The translations under genes were made by a program, and so were the position numbers. From Bacillota bacterium (lineage in GTDB: Bacteria > Bacillota_I > Bacilli_A > RF39 > UBA660), in NCBI GenBank assembly GCA_003524085.1, contig DOEC01000006.1, positions 1-64,000 of the forward strand: DNA of 64,000 bases. The letters run 5' to 3'. Position 1 is the first letter of the stretch, and each line of letters starts with the position of its first letter. The notes under the pieces are model-generated. The model was not told the DNA's origin. It made no database searches and worked only from the letters and a program-made list of their open reading frames with translations. Positions 1 through 8,097 of the stretch are shown piece by piece.

Positions 1-65
1 TTTTGTACTAAAGAGTTAATTTTCATGTACTTCACTTCCTATCTTTATTACAAGATAATCTTATC

Positions 66-90
66 AAAAAAAGTACTATTTTTCAAGTAC
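66..90 (-). terminator. Rho-independent terminator of the mraY-downstream gene
   Basis: Read on the minus strand, GTACT and AGTAC arms enclose an 8-nt A-rich loop and are followed by seven T. It lies just past the stop codon of the minus-strand gene at 102-734. Confidence 0.6.
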
Positions 91-101
91 ATTTTGATAG
101 T

Positions 102-734
102 TTATTCTACATTAGTAAGTTCATTGTTAATAAATGTAAACTTATACACATTGTTTACAAGTAAATTATTTGTGTATGTTTCTTTTGATTTTATTGTTAT
201 TATTTCACTACTTGATTTTAGAGTAAGGTAATTATAGTCACCTAGCTTTTCAATATTTATAACTTGATAACTAATTGTTTTAATATTTGTTTCGTTATTA
301 CAGTAATCTGCTTGATATTTAAGGCTAGTATTACCAATATAGATATCTTTAGTTTTGTTAGTTTTATTACAAATTAGTACATTGTATGTATCGTTTGAAT
401 AAAGGGTAACTTCGTTATTGTCATAACTATTAACAAATGTATATCCTTTTATTATGTTAGTTATTTCGTTAAATGGTGAGTCATATTCTTTTAAAGATTT
501 ATCATTAAATTTAAAGTCTTCTAATCCATATAGGTATATTGTTCTATCAGTACTTTTGTAGTAAGTTATTAATTTGTTTTTTACTTCAACATTTGTAGGT
601 TCTTTAACATTTTCACATTTCTTGCATTCTGGACATTCCTTAGTAAATATTTTTCCTATACTTAGTCCTAGAAGTATTCCAGTTAAAACTAGAAATACTG
701 CAGATAATACTTTTATGCTTTCTTCTTCTTTCAT
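102..734 (-). CDS. Membrane-anchored hypothetical protein downstream of mraY
   Basis: A 210-residue protein of no recognised family. It begins with a short charged stretch (MKEEESIKV), then one hydrophobic segment at about residues 9-29, then a CPECKKC cysteine pair and a mostly polar extracellular part rich in Asn, Thr and Tyr. A longer frame to 845 exists, but the ATG at 734 is preceded by AGGAGAG and avoids overlap with mraY, so it is preferred. The gene follows mraY after 23 bp and probably shares its transcript. The topology suggests an exported single-pass protein with a short cytosolic N-terminus. Function unknown. Confidence 0.7.
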   Translation of the reverse strand: MKEEESIKVLSAVFLVLTGILLGLSIGKIFTKECPECKKCENVKEPTNVEVKNKLITYYKSTDRTIYLYGLEDFKFNDKSLKEYDSPFNEITNIIKGYTFVNSYDNNEVTLYSNDTYNVLICNKTNKTKDIYIGNTSLKYQADYCNNETNIKTISYQVINIEKLGDYNYLTLKSSSEIITIKSKETYTNNLLVNNVYKFTFINNELTNVE

Positions 735-757
735 AACTCTCCTTTTTAAAATGGTGT

Positions 758-1750
758 TTATAACCAAACACCATAATATATTGCTCCCATTCCTAACATG
801 AAACCAACTATCCAAAATAATTTTACTATATCTGTTTCTTCCCAACCAAGTTGTTCAAAATGATGATGAAGTGGTGCCATTAGGAAAACTTTTTTTCCAA
901 ACTTTCTTATTGCTATTATTTGAATGAAACTTGATAATGTTTCAGCTATGAATACTCCACCTATTACTGCTAGAGATAGTTCATGTTTTGTTAAAATTGC
1001 TACTGCAGCTAGAGTTGCACCTAAACCTAAGGAACCAGTGTCTCCCATAAATACCTTAGCTGGATGTGTGTTATATACTAAGAATCCTAATAAACTTCCT
1101 ACTAATATAAAACAGAATATTGCAATTTCTTGATAACCTTGTATCCAGTGACTACCCCATGAAATTATACCAAAACTTAAAAATGCAATTGCAGCTAGTC
1201 CTCCAGCAAGTCCGTCTTCTCCATCAGTTATATTAACCGCATTTGATGAGCCTACTAAAAGGAATAATATAAAGAAGCCATATGCCCATTTAAGGTCAAT
1301 ATCTAAGTTTAAACTTGTTACTATTAAATGAGTACTTCCACCATCTTTCATATAAATATAAAAGAAAACTATTGCTATTAATATTTGTACAATTAACTTT
1401 TGTACAACAGTTAATCCATCATTATGATGCCTTTTAATCTTCTTTAAATCATCTGCTAGTCCAAGTAGACTATAACTAATAAATACAAATAGTATAATTA
1501 TAAGTGAAGACGATATTTCAAGTGATCCTCTTATATAAAGAAGTAACATTGCAATTATAGTAGGAATTATAAATATAAGTCCCCCTATAGTTGGAGTTCC
1601 TTCCTTTTGTAAGTGTCTTTCTGTAATCATTGTACAGATAGTTTGTCTAAAATTTAATTTTTTCAATAATGGTAAAAGAATTAAGCCTGCGAATACTGAT
1701 AAAAAGAAACCAAGCATTAACCCCAAAATTGATTTTGCTAGTATTAACAT
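758..1750 (-). CDS. mraY: Phospho-N-acetylmuramoyl-pentapeptide transferase MraY
   Basis: Integral membrane enzyme that transfers phospho-MurNAc-pentapeptide from UDP to undecaprenyl phosphate, making lipid I. The 330-residue length and about ten membrane segments fit the family. Visible signature motifs are GTPTIGGLIF near residue 51, the DD pair in LADDLKK, NAVNITDGEDGLAGG, FMGDTGSLGLG and the histidine-rich PLHHHFE loop near the C-terminus. The GEDGL variant, usually GLDGL, keeps the acidic residues. It follows the class B penicillin-binding protein gene, as in dcw clusters, but murD, ftsW and murG are not next to it. Identification is secure. Confidence 0.97.
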   Translation of the reverse strand: MLILAKSILGLMLGFFLSVFAGLILLPLLKKLNFRQTICTMITERHLQKEGTPTIGGLIFIIPTIIAMLLLYIRGSLEISSSLIIILFVFISYSLLGLADDLKKIKRHHNDGLTVVQKLIVQILIAIVFFYIYMKDGGSTHLIVTSLNLDIDLKWAYGFFILFLLVGSSNAVNITDGEDGLAGGLAAIAFLSFGIISWGSHWIQGYQEIAIFCFILVGSLLGFLVYNTHPAKVFMGDTGSLGLGATLAAVAILTKHELSLAVIGGVFIAETLSSFIQIIAIRKFGKKVFLMAPLHHHFEQLGWEETDIVKLFWIVGFMLGMGAIYYGVWL

Positions 1751-1823
1751 TGTGTCTTCCTCCTTACTTCTAATTATACACTACTAATCACTATTATTTC
1801 AAATGTTTTAGTATAACTAATCA

Positions 1824-3734
1824 TTAATTTAACATTAATTTTACAACCGACCCTTCTTTTACACGTTTCCCACTTTCAGGATTAGTCATTATTACAGTTT
1901 CACCACTTCCAGAATATTCTAGTTTAAAACCATTTAATAGTTGTTTTGCTTCTTTTATAGTTTTTCCCCTTACATCTGGTACTGTGGTATACTTTGTCTC
2001 ATACCAAAAGTATTCTCTTGGCATACCTTCAGTTGTTGATTCTAAGTTGTGTAGGTTAATTATTCCGTTAAATACGTTTCTTGCAATCGGAGCTGAAGTA
2101 GAGCCACCATATTGTGTTGCGCCTTTTGCTCCATCTACTCCGATATAAACAATATATTCTGGATCGTTAGCTGGCATAAAGCCTATAAATGACAAAATGT
2201 AATTTCCAATCATGTATCTTCCATCACTTCCAACTTTTTGTGCTGTTCCAGTTTTTCCGCCTATTCTATATCCTTCAATGTATGCATTATGTCCACTTCC
2301 ATTTGCAACAACGCTTTCTAGTGCGTATTTGACTAAGTTGCTTGTTTCTTTTGTAATTAAATTTTCTTTTTTTAATGTAGGATATATTTCTTTTATGATT
2401 AGTCCAGTTTCTCTTTCACTAATGCTTTTCATTACATATGGTGTATACATATTTCCGTCATTTATTATACTACTTACGGCTAAGACTTGCTGCATTGCCG
2501 TTACTGAGACACCTTGACCAAAACTAGTTGTCGCAAGTTCTAGTGGTCCTACTTTATCTAAGGGAAATATAATTCCTTTGCTTTCTCCATTTAGATCTAT
2601 TCCAGTTTTCTTACCAAAACCAAATTTATCTATGTAGTTAAAAAGCACATCTTTCCCAAGTTTATTACCAAGAACTACAAAACCGGGGTTACAAGAGTTT
2701 TCTACTACTTCTAAAAACGTTTCTTCACCGTGACCTCCTGCTTTCCAACAATGTAAAGTACTACCTGCTACTTTTATTTTTCCTGTGTCATAGTACTTAT
2801 CTTCAAATAAATTAACCTTTCCCTCATTTATGGATGCGGCTAGTGTTAAAATTTTGAATGTTGAACCGGGCTCAAAGCTACTCCAAATAGCTAAGTTTCT
2901 ATTTATTACTTCTACACTATAACTCTGGTATTTCTCTGGTTCAAAACTAGGACGACTAGCCATTGCAAGTATTTCTCCAGTTTTAGGTTTCATAACTATT
3001 CCAATTGCGCCTTCCATGTTGTACTTAACCTCGGCATTATCAAGTTCACTTTCTAACATTAGTTGTAAATCTAAATCAATTGTTAAATTTATATCTAAAC
3101 CTGATACTGGACTTGCGTATACTTCAGGCACTGAAAGTTTTTTACCTTTGCCATCACTATAATATTTAATACTTCCATCTGTACCTGTCAAGTATTTGTC
3201 ATACATTAACTCTAGCCCACTTAAACCTTGATTATCTATTCCAACATAACCGATTACATGGCTAAGTGTTTTACCGTATGGATAATTTCTTTTAGTTTCT
3301 TTAAGTAAATATACTCCGTCATAGTTTAGTTCATTAATTTTTGATGCGATTTCGTAACTTAAATCTCTTCCTTCTGGGTGTACTCTTTCTATTGATGTTT
3401 TTTTAGAAACGTGTTTATACATATCTTCATAGCTTACTCCAAGAATTTCACTAATATTTTTTGCAACAGTTTCTTTATCTTTAATCTGTGCTGGAATTAA
3501 TATAAGGCTAGAAGTTGTTACGTTTCCTGCTATTACTTTCCCGTTTCTATCAAGTATTCTACCACGGTCAGCTCCAACGGGTAAGTTTCTACTCCATAAA
3601 CTATTAGCGAGTGTATTTAATTTTCTGTATTCTATAACTTGTATGTAAAAAACTTTAATAATGACTATTAAAAATATCGCTATTACTATTAGAAAAACCA
3701 ATTTAATTCTACTATTTTGCGTATTTTGAAACAT
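1824..3734 (-). CDS. Class B penicillin-binding protein (FtsI/PBP2B/SpoVD family) with PASTA domain
   Basis: Septal or spore-cortex transpeptidase, 636 residues from the ATG at 3734, which has GGTGA just upstream; a GTG three codons earlier is possible. There is one N-terminal membrane anchor (about residues 11-33), a dimerisation domain, then the transpeptidase domain with STFK (Ser291), SCN (Ser347) and KTGT (494-497). A single C-terminal PASTA repeat covers roughly the last 60 residues (VPDVRGKTIKEAK onward). The position before mraY matches pbpB/spoVD in Bacillus. One PASTA repeat resembles SpoVD more than PBP2B, which has two, but the division or sporulation role cannot be decided from one copy. 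Confidence 0.93.
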   Translation of the reverse strand: MFQNTQNSRIKLVFLIVIAIFLIVIIKVFYIQVIEYRKLNTLANSLWSRNLPVGADRGRILDRNGKVIAGNVTTSSLILIPAQIKDKETVAKNISEILGVSYEDMYKHVSKKTSIERVHPEGRDLSYEIASKINELNYDGVYLLKETKRNYPYGKTLSHVIGYVGIDNQGLSGLELMYDKYLTGTDGSIKYYSDGKGKKLSVPEVYASPVSGLDINLTIDLDLQLMLESELDNAEVKYNMEGAIGIVMKPKTGEILAMASRPSFEPEKYQSYSVEVINRNLAIWSSFEPGSTFKILTLAASINEGKVNLFEDKYYDTGKIKVAGSTLHCWKAGGHGEETFLEVVENSCNPGFVVLGNKLGKDVLFNYIDKFGFGKKTGIDLNGESKGIIFPLDKVGPLELATTSFGQGVSVTAMQQVLAVSSIINDGNMYTPYVMKSISERETGLIIKEIYPTLKKENLITKETSNLVKYALESVVANGSGHNAYIEGYRIGGKTGTAQKVGSDGRYMIGNYILSFIGFMPANDPEYIVYIGVDGAKGATQYGGSTSAPIARNVFNGIINLHNLESTTEGMPREYFWYETKYTTVPDVRGKTIKEAKQLLNGFKLEYSGSGETVIMTNPESGKRVKEGSVVKLMLN

Positions 3735-3806
3735 ATAATTCACCGCTTAAGTATATGTTGCTTTTATAAATTTATAACTTTAGATAGGATAGTCTCTTTT
3801 TGATTC

Positions 3807-3898
3807 CTTAAAATCTTACGGTTAAAAGTCTTAAAATCTTACGGTTGAAAATCTTAAAATCTTACGGTTAGAATTCTTAAAAGTGTACGGTTATTATT
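3807..3898. repeat. Four tandem 23-bp repeats upstream of the DUF4143 ATPase gene
   Basis: The 17-nt core CTTAAAATCTTACGGTT occurs at 3807, 3830 and 3853, and a diverged copy (CTTAAAAGTGTACGGTT) at 3876, giving an exact 23-bp period. The array lies between the divergent penicillin-binding protein gene and the DUF4143 ATPase gene and ends 47 bp before the ATPase start. It looks like an iterated protein-binding site. What binds it is unknown. Confidence 0.8.
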
Positions 3899-3945
3899 GA
3901 AAATATGCTTATTTTATGGTAAAATTAATACAGGAGATGAGATAT

Positions 3946-5217
3946 ATGACTTTAACAAAAGAAGGATATAAAGATAGATTAATTGATAAAAAAATTAATG
4001 AGTGTTTGAAAGTTTTTGGGGCTGTTTCTATAAATGGACCTAAATGGTGTGGGAAAACTTGGACTAGTTTAAATCACGCTAAAACAGTTAAGTATATTAA
4101 TACAAACGATAAAAAATTATTTAATCTAGCTCAAATGGATGTTAATCAAATACTTGTAGGTGATTATCCAATACTAATAGATGAATGGCAATTAATTCCA
4201 CAGATATGGGATAGTGTTAGAAGAAAATGTGATGAAGATAAAATTAAAGGAAAATTCATTTTAACTGGCTCAGCTGTAGAAAAAGAAAATACAGTAGACC
4301 ACTCAGGTGCTGGAAGAATATGCAAGTTAAATATGAAAACAATGTCTCTTTATGAATCTGGTGACTCAGATGGTTCTGTTTCTTTAAATGATTTGTTTAA
4401 AAATGCTGAAATTAAAAATCAACCTACTAGGGAATTAACACTTCTAGAAATATCAGATTTAATATTAAAAGGTGGTTGGCCTGAAAATACTGATAAATCA
4501 GCGAAGGACTCACAATTGATAGCTAAAAGTTATATTGAAGATATTTTAGATAAAGATATTAACGAAATAGATGGCGTTCAAAGAGATAGAAATAAGATGG
4601 AAATGTTGTTAAAGTCTCTTGCTAGAAATGAGTCAACATTAGCTTCTAACGAAACTTTAATAAAAGATATTATAGAGAATGAATATGACTCAATAAATAA
4701 AGAAACTGTTGGAGAATATTTAAATGTTTTAGATAAATTATTTTTAATTGAAAACCAACAAGCTTTTAATCCAAACGTCCGTTCAAGAGATAATGTAGGA
4801 AAAACTGCAAAGAGACACTTGACTGACCCTTCTTTAGCTTGTGCTTTACTTGGCTTAAACTATAATAAATTAATTAACGATTTAAATACTTTTGGTTTCT
4901 TGTTTGAAGCTCTAGTTGAAAGAGACTTAAGGATTTATTCAGAGTATAATGACGGGGAATTAAGACACTTTAGAAATAATGTTAGTGGTTTAGAAGTTGA
5001 CGCTATTGTAATTAACGAAGATGGAGAATATGGTGCTGTTGAAATTAAGTTAGGTGCTAACCAAATTGAGGAAGCTAAGGAAAACCTTTTAAAATTTTAT
5101 GAAAAAGTTGATAAGAAACCCAAGTTTATGTGTATCATATGTGGTTTATGGGGAAATGTAGTTAAGGACCCTGTTAGTGGAATTTATATATTACCTATAA
5201 CTTCATTAAGACCTTAA
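3946..5217 (+). CDS. ATP-binding protein with DUF4143 domain
   Basis: A 423-residue AAA-type ATPase of the widespread DUF4143 family, whose members are usually orphan genes of unsettled function. The Walker A motif reads GPKWCGKT (about residues 29-36) and a Walker B-like strand reads PILIDEW. The C-terminal half carries the DUF4143 region and ends in a nuclease-like strand pattern (EVDAIVINEDG, YGAVEIKLG) resembling the PD-(D/E)XK fold seen in many relatives. The ATG at 3946 has AGGAGAT eight bases upstream, so it is preferred over the ATG at 3916. It is transcribed alone, behind four 23-bp repeats that may be its operator. A terminator follows. Confidence 0.9.
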   Translation: MTLTKEGYKDRLIDKKINECLKVFGAVSINGPKWCGKTWTSLNHAKTVKYINTNDKKLFNLAQMDVNQILVGDYPILIDEWQLIPQIWDSVRRKCDEDKIKGKFILTGSAVEKENTVDHSGAGRICKLNMKTMSLYESGDSDGSVSLNDLFKNAEIKNQPTRELTLLEISDLILKGGWPENTDKSAKDSQLIAKSYIEDILDKDINEIDGVQRDRNKMEMLLKSLARNESTLASNETLIKDIIENEYDSINKETVGEYLNVLDKLFLIENQQAFNPNVRSRDNVGKTAKRHLTDPSLACALLGLNYNKLINDLNTFGFLFEALVERDLRIYSEYNDGELRHFRNNVSGLEVDAIVINEDGEYGAVEIKLGANQIEEAKENLLKFYEKVDKKPKFMCIICGLWGNVVKDPVSGIYILPITSLRP

Positions 5218-5247
5218 AATGTGATTAAACAAAATCGCATTTTTTTA
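5217..5247 (+). terminator. Terminator of the DUF4143 gene
   Basis: AAATGTGATT and AATCGCATTT arms (one G-T pair) with a 6-nt loop, followed by a T run immediately after the stop codon. Confidence 0.7.
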
Positions 5248-5269
5248 TGTCATAAAAAAAGCATTTGAA

Positions 5270-5785
5270 TTAGTTACATTCAAACACTTTATCACCAAAC
5301 ACATATACATTATCACTTTTTTTAGCAGTGTATTCTTTATCTTTATACTTAAAAGTTATTTTCTTTCCTTTAATCTTACTAATTGTAACGTCTTTTTTTA
5401 GATTATCCATTAATGTATCATCTATTTGATAATCTAATATACATCCACCTGTTCCTGTAGTATAAAGTTCTGCATCTATTTCTCTATATTTTCTAGCTAA
5501 AACTTTGTTTAACTCTTCATTTAATTTTCCAGTAAATACTGAATTTATAGTATCCTCTATTTTTTCATAACTGTTATATGTACTATTAGCTGTTTTATAC
5601 CAATTAACATCTTTTAATGTGACTTTTGAGTCTTCATAAACAGGTAACCCTACTCCTTCAGTAATATAAATTGACGCATAAGCTTTTTCTAATGAGTCAT
5701 AAAACATTGTAGTTTTTTCTTCATCAGTTGTTCCGCATCCAGTTAATAACACAAGTGATAAAATAACAATAATAATCTTTTTCAT
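5270..5785 (-). CDS. Putative lipoprotein
   Basis: A 171-residue protein with a clear lipoprotein signal: MKK, a hydrophobic core and the lipobox LLTGC with Cys17 as the lipidation site. The mature part is a small polar domain with two further conserved-looking cysteines (GGCILDY and the C-terminal FECN) that could form a disulfide. No family was recognised. The start has a good RBS (GGAGAG) and the gene stands alone. It is predicted to sit on the outer face of the membrane. Function unknown. Confidence 0.75.
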   Translation of the reverse strand: MKKIIIVILSLVLLTGCGTTDEEKTTMFYDSLEKAYASIYITEGVGLPVYEDSKVTLKDVNWYKTANSTYNSYEKIEDTINSVFTGKLNEELNKVLARKYREIDAELYTTGTGGCILDYQIDDTLMDNLKKDVTISKIKGKKITFKYKDKEYTAKKSDNVYVFGDKVFECN

Positions 5786-5843
5786 TTCTTCATACTCTCC
5801 TTTATATTAATAATTTTATCATATTTTTTTATATTTTTATAGA

Positions 5844-7757
5844 CTATTTTAACAATTTTTCTATTTTTTCTAATAGTAAGTCAAAATCAAATCCACTAGT
5901 TTCTAATACTTCTCTTTCTCTATTAGAATATACATAATCATTTAAAGTTATTAAATATTTATCACTATAAACAAATTTATTCCAAATATTATCACTACTC
6001 ATTTCAATAGCTACCACTTTAGCGCCTACTGGAAATAACTCTTGCTTATACTCTTTTTCATTCTTTAAATATAAGTTAACGCTTGGCATTGATACTACTC
6101 TTGTAAATAAGCCTCTGTTTTCTAATTCATCACTTATTCTTAAAGATAATTCTACTTCATTACCTGTTGAAACTATTACACCACCAAGTCTACCTTTTTC
6201 TTTCTTAATGATGTATGCTCCTTTACTTACTTCATTGATAGAAGAATTATCTAACATTCCTTTATATTTTTTAGTTATAATTAATGCACTTGGTATTTTT
6301 TTATTTATAATATAGTCCCAAGAACCAACTAATTCATTCACATCAGCAGATCTCATTACATTTAAATTAGGAATACTTCTTAAATCGCTTAATTCATTAA
6401 CTACTTCAGTATATTTATTATTACTTGTATCTATAAAAGTATCGTTAACAAAGATATAACTTACTGATTTTTTAATTATACTAGACATTTTAAGTGAAGA
6501 CTTCATGTAGCTAGAATTACTTAAAGTTGTTTCTATTACTGGTTTTAAGTTTAGTAAAGACATTCCATTTGCTATCATACCACCTGATAAATATTTAGTA
6601 CCTAAATATATAGTTTTATCTTTATCAAATTCTATTTTAGTTTCATTTTTATTATATAAATCAATATTAATCATTAACGGGCACATACTAGAAATAGCAT
6701 TAAGTAAATTATTATTTGTTTCTCTTAAGTCTTCTTGCATATTTTCATCAAATCCAACTTTGATATTTTTAATATTCATTTTAAAGTTATCTTCTTCTAA
6801 TAAACTTATTATTTTTTTCTTTTCTTCATTCACTTCAATAATCTTATTATATGTACTTACCCATTCATTATAGTAAGTGTTATTTTTTTCTAAGATATTT
6901 TTAAATTCATTATATGAACTTGCTGATATGTGATATGGCACTTGTGTAATACTCATTTTTTCTTTAACTAAAGCTAAATCGTTTTCACTTATTACATACT
7001 CATGACCCTTTGGACTTGCTTGCATACTTGTACCTATTGCTATCATTGTTTTAATTTCAATTATGCTAGGTTTACCACTTTCTTTAGCTCTTGTAATAGC
7101 TTTATCTATTAAAGTATAATCTTCTGCATTAGTTACTGTTTCAACAAAATAGCCTAGGCTTTCTAAATATTTAAGTTTGTTTGTGTAGCTAGATGTATCT
7201 TTTTTACCATCCACTGTAGTTTCAAATGAATTATATAAAATAATTAGATTATTTAAGTTTTCTTTAGCAGCTACTTCTAAAGATTCCATTGCTACAGGAC
7301 TAGAGATGCACTCATCTGTTACTAATGTATAAGTGTAGAAATTAATTAGTTCTTTACCAAGCAACTTTTGCATGTATTTACTACCAAGTGTAACTCCTAC
7401 AGCCAAAGACAACCCTTCACCATTTTTTCCAGTTGTACTTTCAATACCAATACTAGGGTTAAGTTCAGGATACACACTTAGTTTACCACTTCCATAATTT
7501 TTAACATCTTCTAGTGTTATGTTGTAGCCTGAATATAAAAGTATACTATATAATAAAGGTGCAGCACCTGGTGTGGACAATATAAATCTGTCTCTATTTA
7601 TCCAAGTTGGATCAGTACTTACAAAATGCATGTGTTTTGTAAATACCGTATATATTGTCGGTGCTAGAGAAAGCGTTAGTCCAGCGTCACCTAGTCCCCT
7701 ATTATAAATCATGTCTACACTCAAACTTCTTAAAGAATTAATTAACTTAGTATCCAT
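5844..7757 (-). CDS. Transketolase-family protein lacking catalytic residues
   Basis: The 637 residues cover all three transketolase domains, and family landmarks align: INRDRFILS, GIESTTGKNGEGLSLAVG, NNLIILYN, MIANGMSL, LRSIPNLNVMRSADVNE. The catalytic positions are changed. The SGHPG histidine region reads NRGLGDAG, GHG reads TPGAA, GHPE reads VYPE, the ThDP/metal GDG reads TDE, the R-E-H/F-A/G-M block with the catalytic Glu reads KYLSGGM, and the HDS...GPTHQP loop reads NDT...NNKYTEV. Thiamine diphosphate catalysis is therefore unlikely. The frame is long and intact, so it looks like a maintained pseudoenzyme, not decay. It sits where tkt sits near lexA in Bacillus. A promoter (TTGCTT-N17-TATAAT) lies at 7783-7811. 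Confidence 0.88.
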   Translation of the reverse strand: MDTKLINSLRSLSVDMIYNRGLGDAGLTLSLAPTIYTVFTKHMHFVSTDPTWINRDRFILSTPGAAPLLYSILLYSGYNITLEDVKNYGSGKLSVYPELNPSIGIESTTGKNGEGLSLAVGVTLGSKYMQKLLGKELINFYTYTLVTDECISSPVAMESLEVAAKENLNNLIILYNSFETTVDGKKDTSSYTNKLKYLESLGYFVETVTNAEDYTLIDKAITRAKESGKPSIIEIKTMIAIGTSMQASPKGHEYVISENDLALVKEKMSITQVPYHISASSYNEFKNILEKNNTYYNEWVSTYNKIIEVNEEKKKIISLLEEDNFKMNIKNIKVGFDENMQEDLRETNNNLLNAISSMCPLMINIDLYNKNETKIEFDKDKTIYLGTKYLSGGMIANGMSLLNLKPVIETTLSNSSYMKSSLKMSSIIKKSVSYIFVNDTFIDTSNNKYTEVVNELSDLRSIPNLNVMRSADVNELVGSWDYIINKKIPSALIITKKYKGMLDNSSINEVSKGAYIIKKEKGRLGGVIVSTGNEVELSLRISDELENRGLFTRVVSMPSVNLYLKNEKEYKQELFPVGAKVVAIEMSSDNIWNKFVYSDKYLITLNDYVYSNREREVLETSGFDFDLLLEKIEKLLK

Positions 7758-7782
7758 ATTTTCACCTTCTTATTATAATTTA

Positions 7783-7811
7783 ATTATAACACATGAGAAA
7801 ATACTAAGCAA
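7783..7811 (-). promoter_or_regulatory. Sigma-A-type promoter of the transketolase-like gene
   Basis: On the minus strand TTGCTT (7806-7811) and TATAAT (7783-7788) are separated by 17 bp, about 25 bp before the ATG, with AAGGTG as RBS. It lies downstream of the small SOS-like gene, so the transketolase-like gene can be expressed independently. Confidence 0.6.
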
Positions 7812-7817
7812 CTATTT

Positions 7818-7973
7818 TTATGCGTAGTAAACTTCTACCTCTATTGGAGTTTTCACATTACTAGCATTTACATCTTCTATCTTTTTAGTAAGCATAAATG
7901 CAAGTATCGCTATAATAAAATAGAATAACAATATACCTTTCATACTATTAAATAATTTTTCAACTTTTTCCAT
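7818..7973 (-). CDS. 51-aa single-pass membrane protein divergent from lexA (candidate YneA/SosA-like)
   Basis: A small gene: ATG at 7973, RBS AGGAGAG 10 nt upstream, TAA stop at 7818. The product starts MEKVEKLFNSMKG, has one hydrophobic helix (about residues 14-27, ILLFYFIIAILAFM), a basic TKK and a short polar tail ending VEVYYA. It is transcribed divergently from lexA. Its promoter (TTGACA at 8021-8026, TAAAAT at 7998-8003, 17-bp spacer) carries the same type of 16-bp operator as lexA. Known SOS division inhibitors YneA (Bacillus) and SosA (Staphylococcus) are small membrane proteins divergent from lexA, upstream of tkt. There is no LysM domain here. Function is inferred from position and operator. 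Confidence 0.72.
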   Translation of the reverse strand: MEKVEKLFNSMKGILLFYFIIAILAFMLTKKIEDVNASNVKTPIEVEVYYA

Positions 7974-7997
7974 TTCATTCACTCTCCTTATGCACCT

Positions 7998-8026
7998 ATT
8001 TTATAACATATATTAGTTTGTGTCAA
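7998..8026 (-). promoter_or_regulatory. Promoter and candidate LexA operator of the 51-aa gene
   Basis: Minus-strand TTGACA-N17-TAAAAT. Its spacer holds ACAAAC-TAAT-ATATGT (8006-8021), which matches the lexA promoter site ACAAAT-TTAC-ATTTGT in layout (ACAAAY, 4 nt, then A..TGT). Confidence 0.6.
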
Positions 8027-8045
8027 TATTAAATCGCAAAAATGT

Positions 8046-8074
8046 TTGACAAATTTACATTTGTGTGTTAAACT
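8046..8074 (+). promoter_or_regulatory. lexA promoter with perfect 6-4-6 inverted repeat (candidate SOS box)
   Basis: TTGACA (8046-8051), 17 bp, TAAACT (8069-8074). The inverted repeat ACAAAT-TTAC-ATTTGT at 8049-8064 overlaps the -35 box and spacer, the expected place for LexA autoregulation. It is unlike the Bacillus CGAAC-N4-GTTCG box. Confidence 0.7.
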
Positions 8075-8097
8075 ATTATCAGAAAGGATGTGAAACT

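Noticed and set aside
102..845. Full 247-codon frame as the coding region
   Set aside because: The first 37 codons overlap mraY and have no RBS; ATG 734 follows AGGAGAG.
3807..3898. CRISPR array
   Set aside because: The period is 23 bp with 6-bp gaps between 17-nt cores, so there is no room for spacers, and no cas genes are present.
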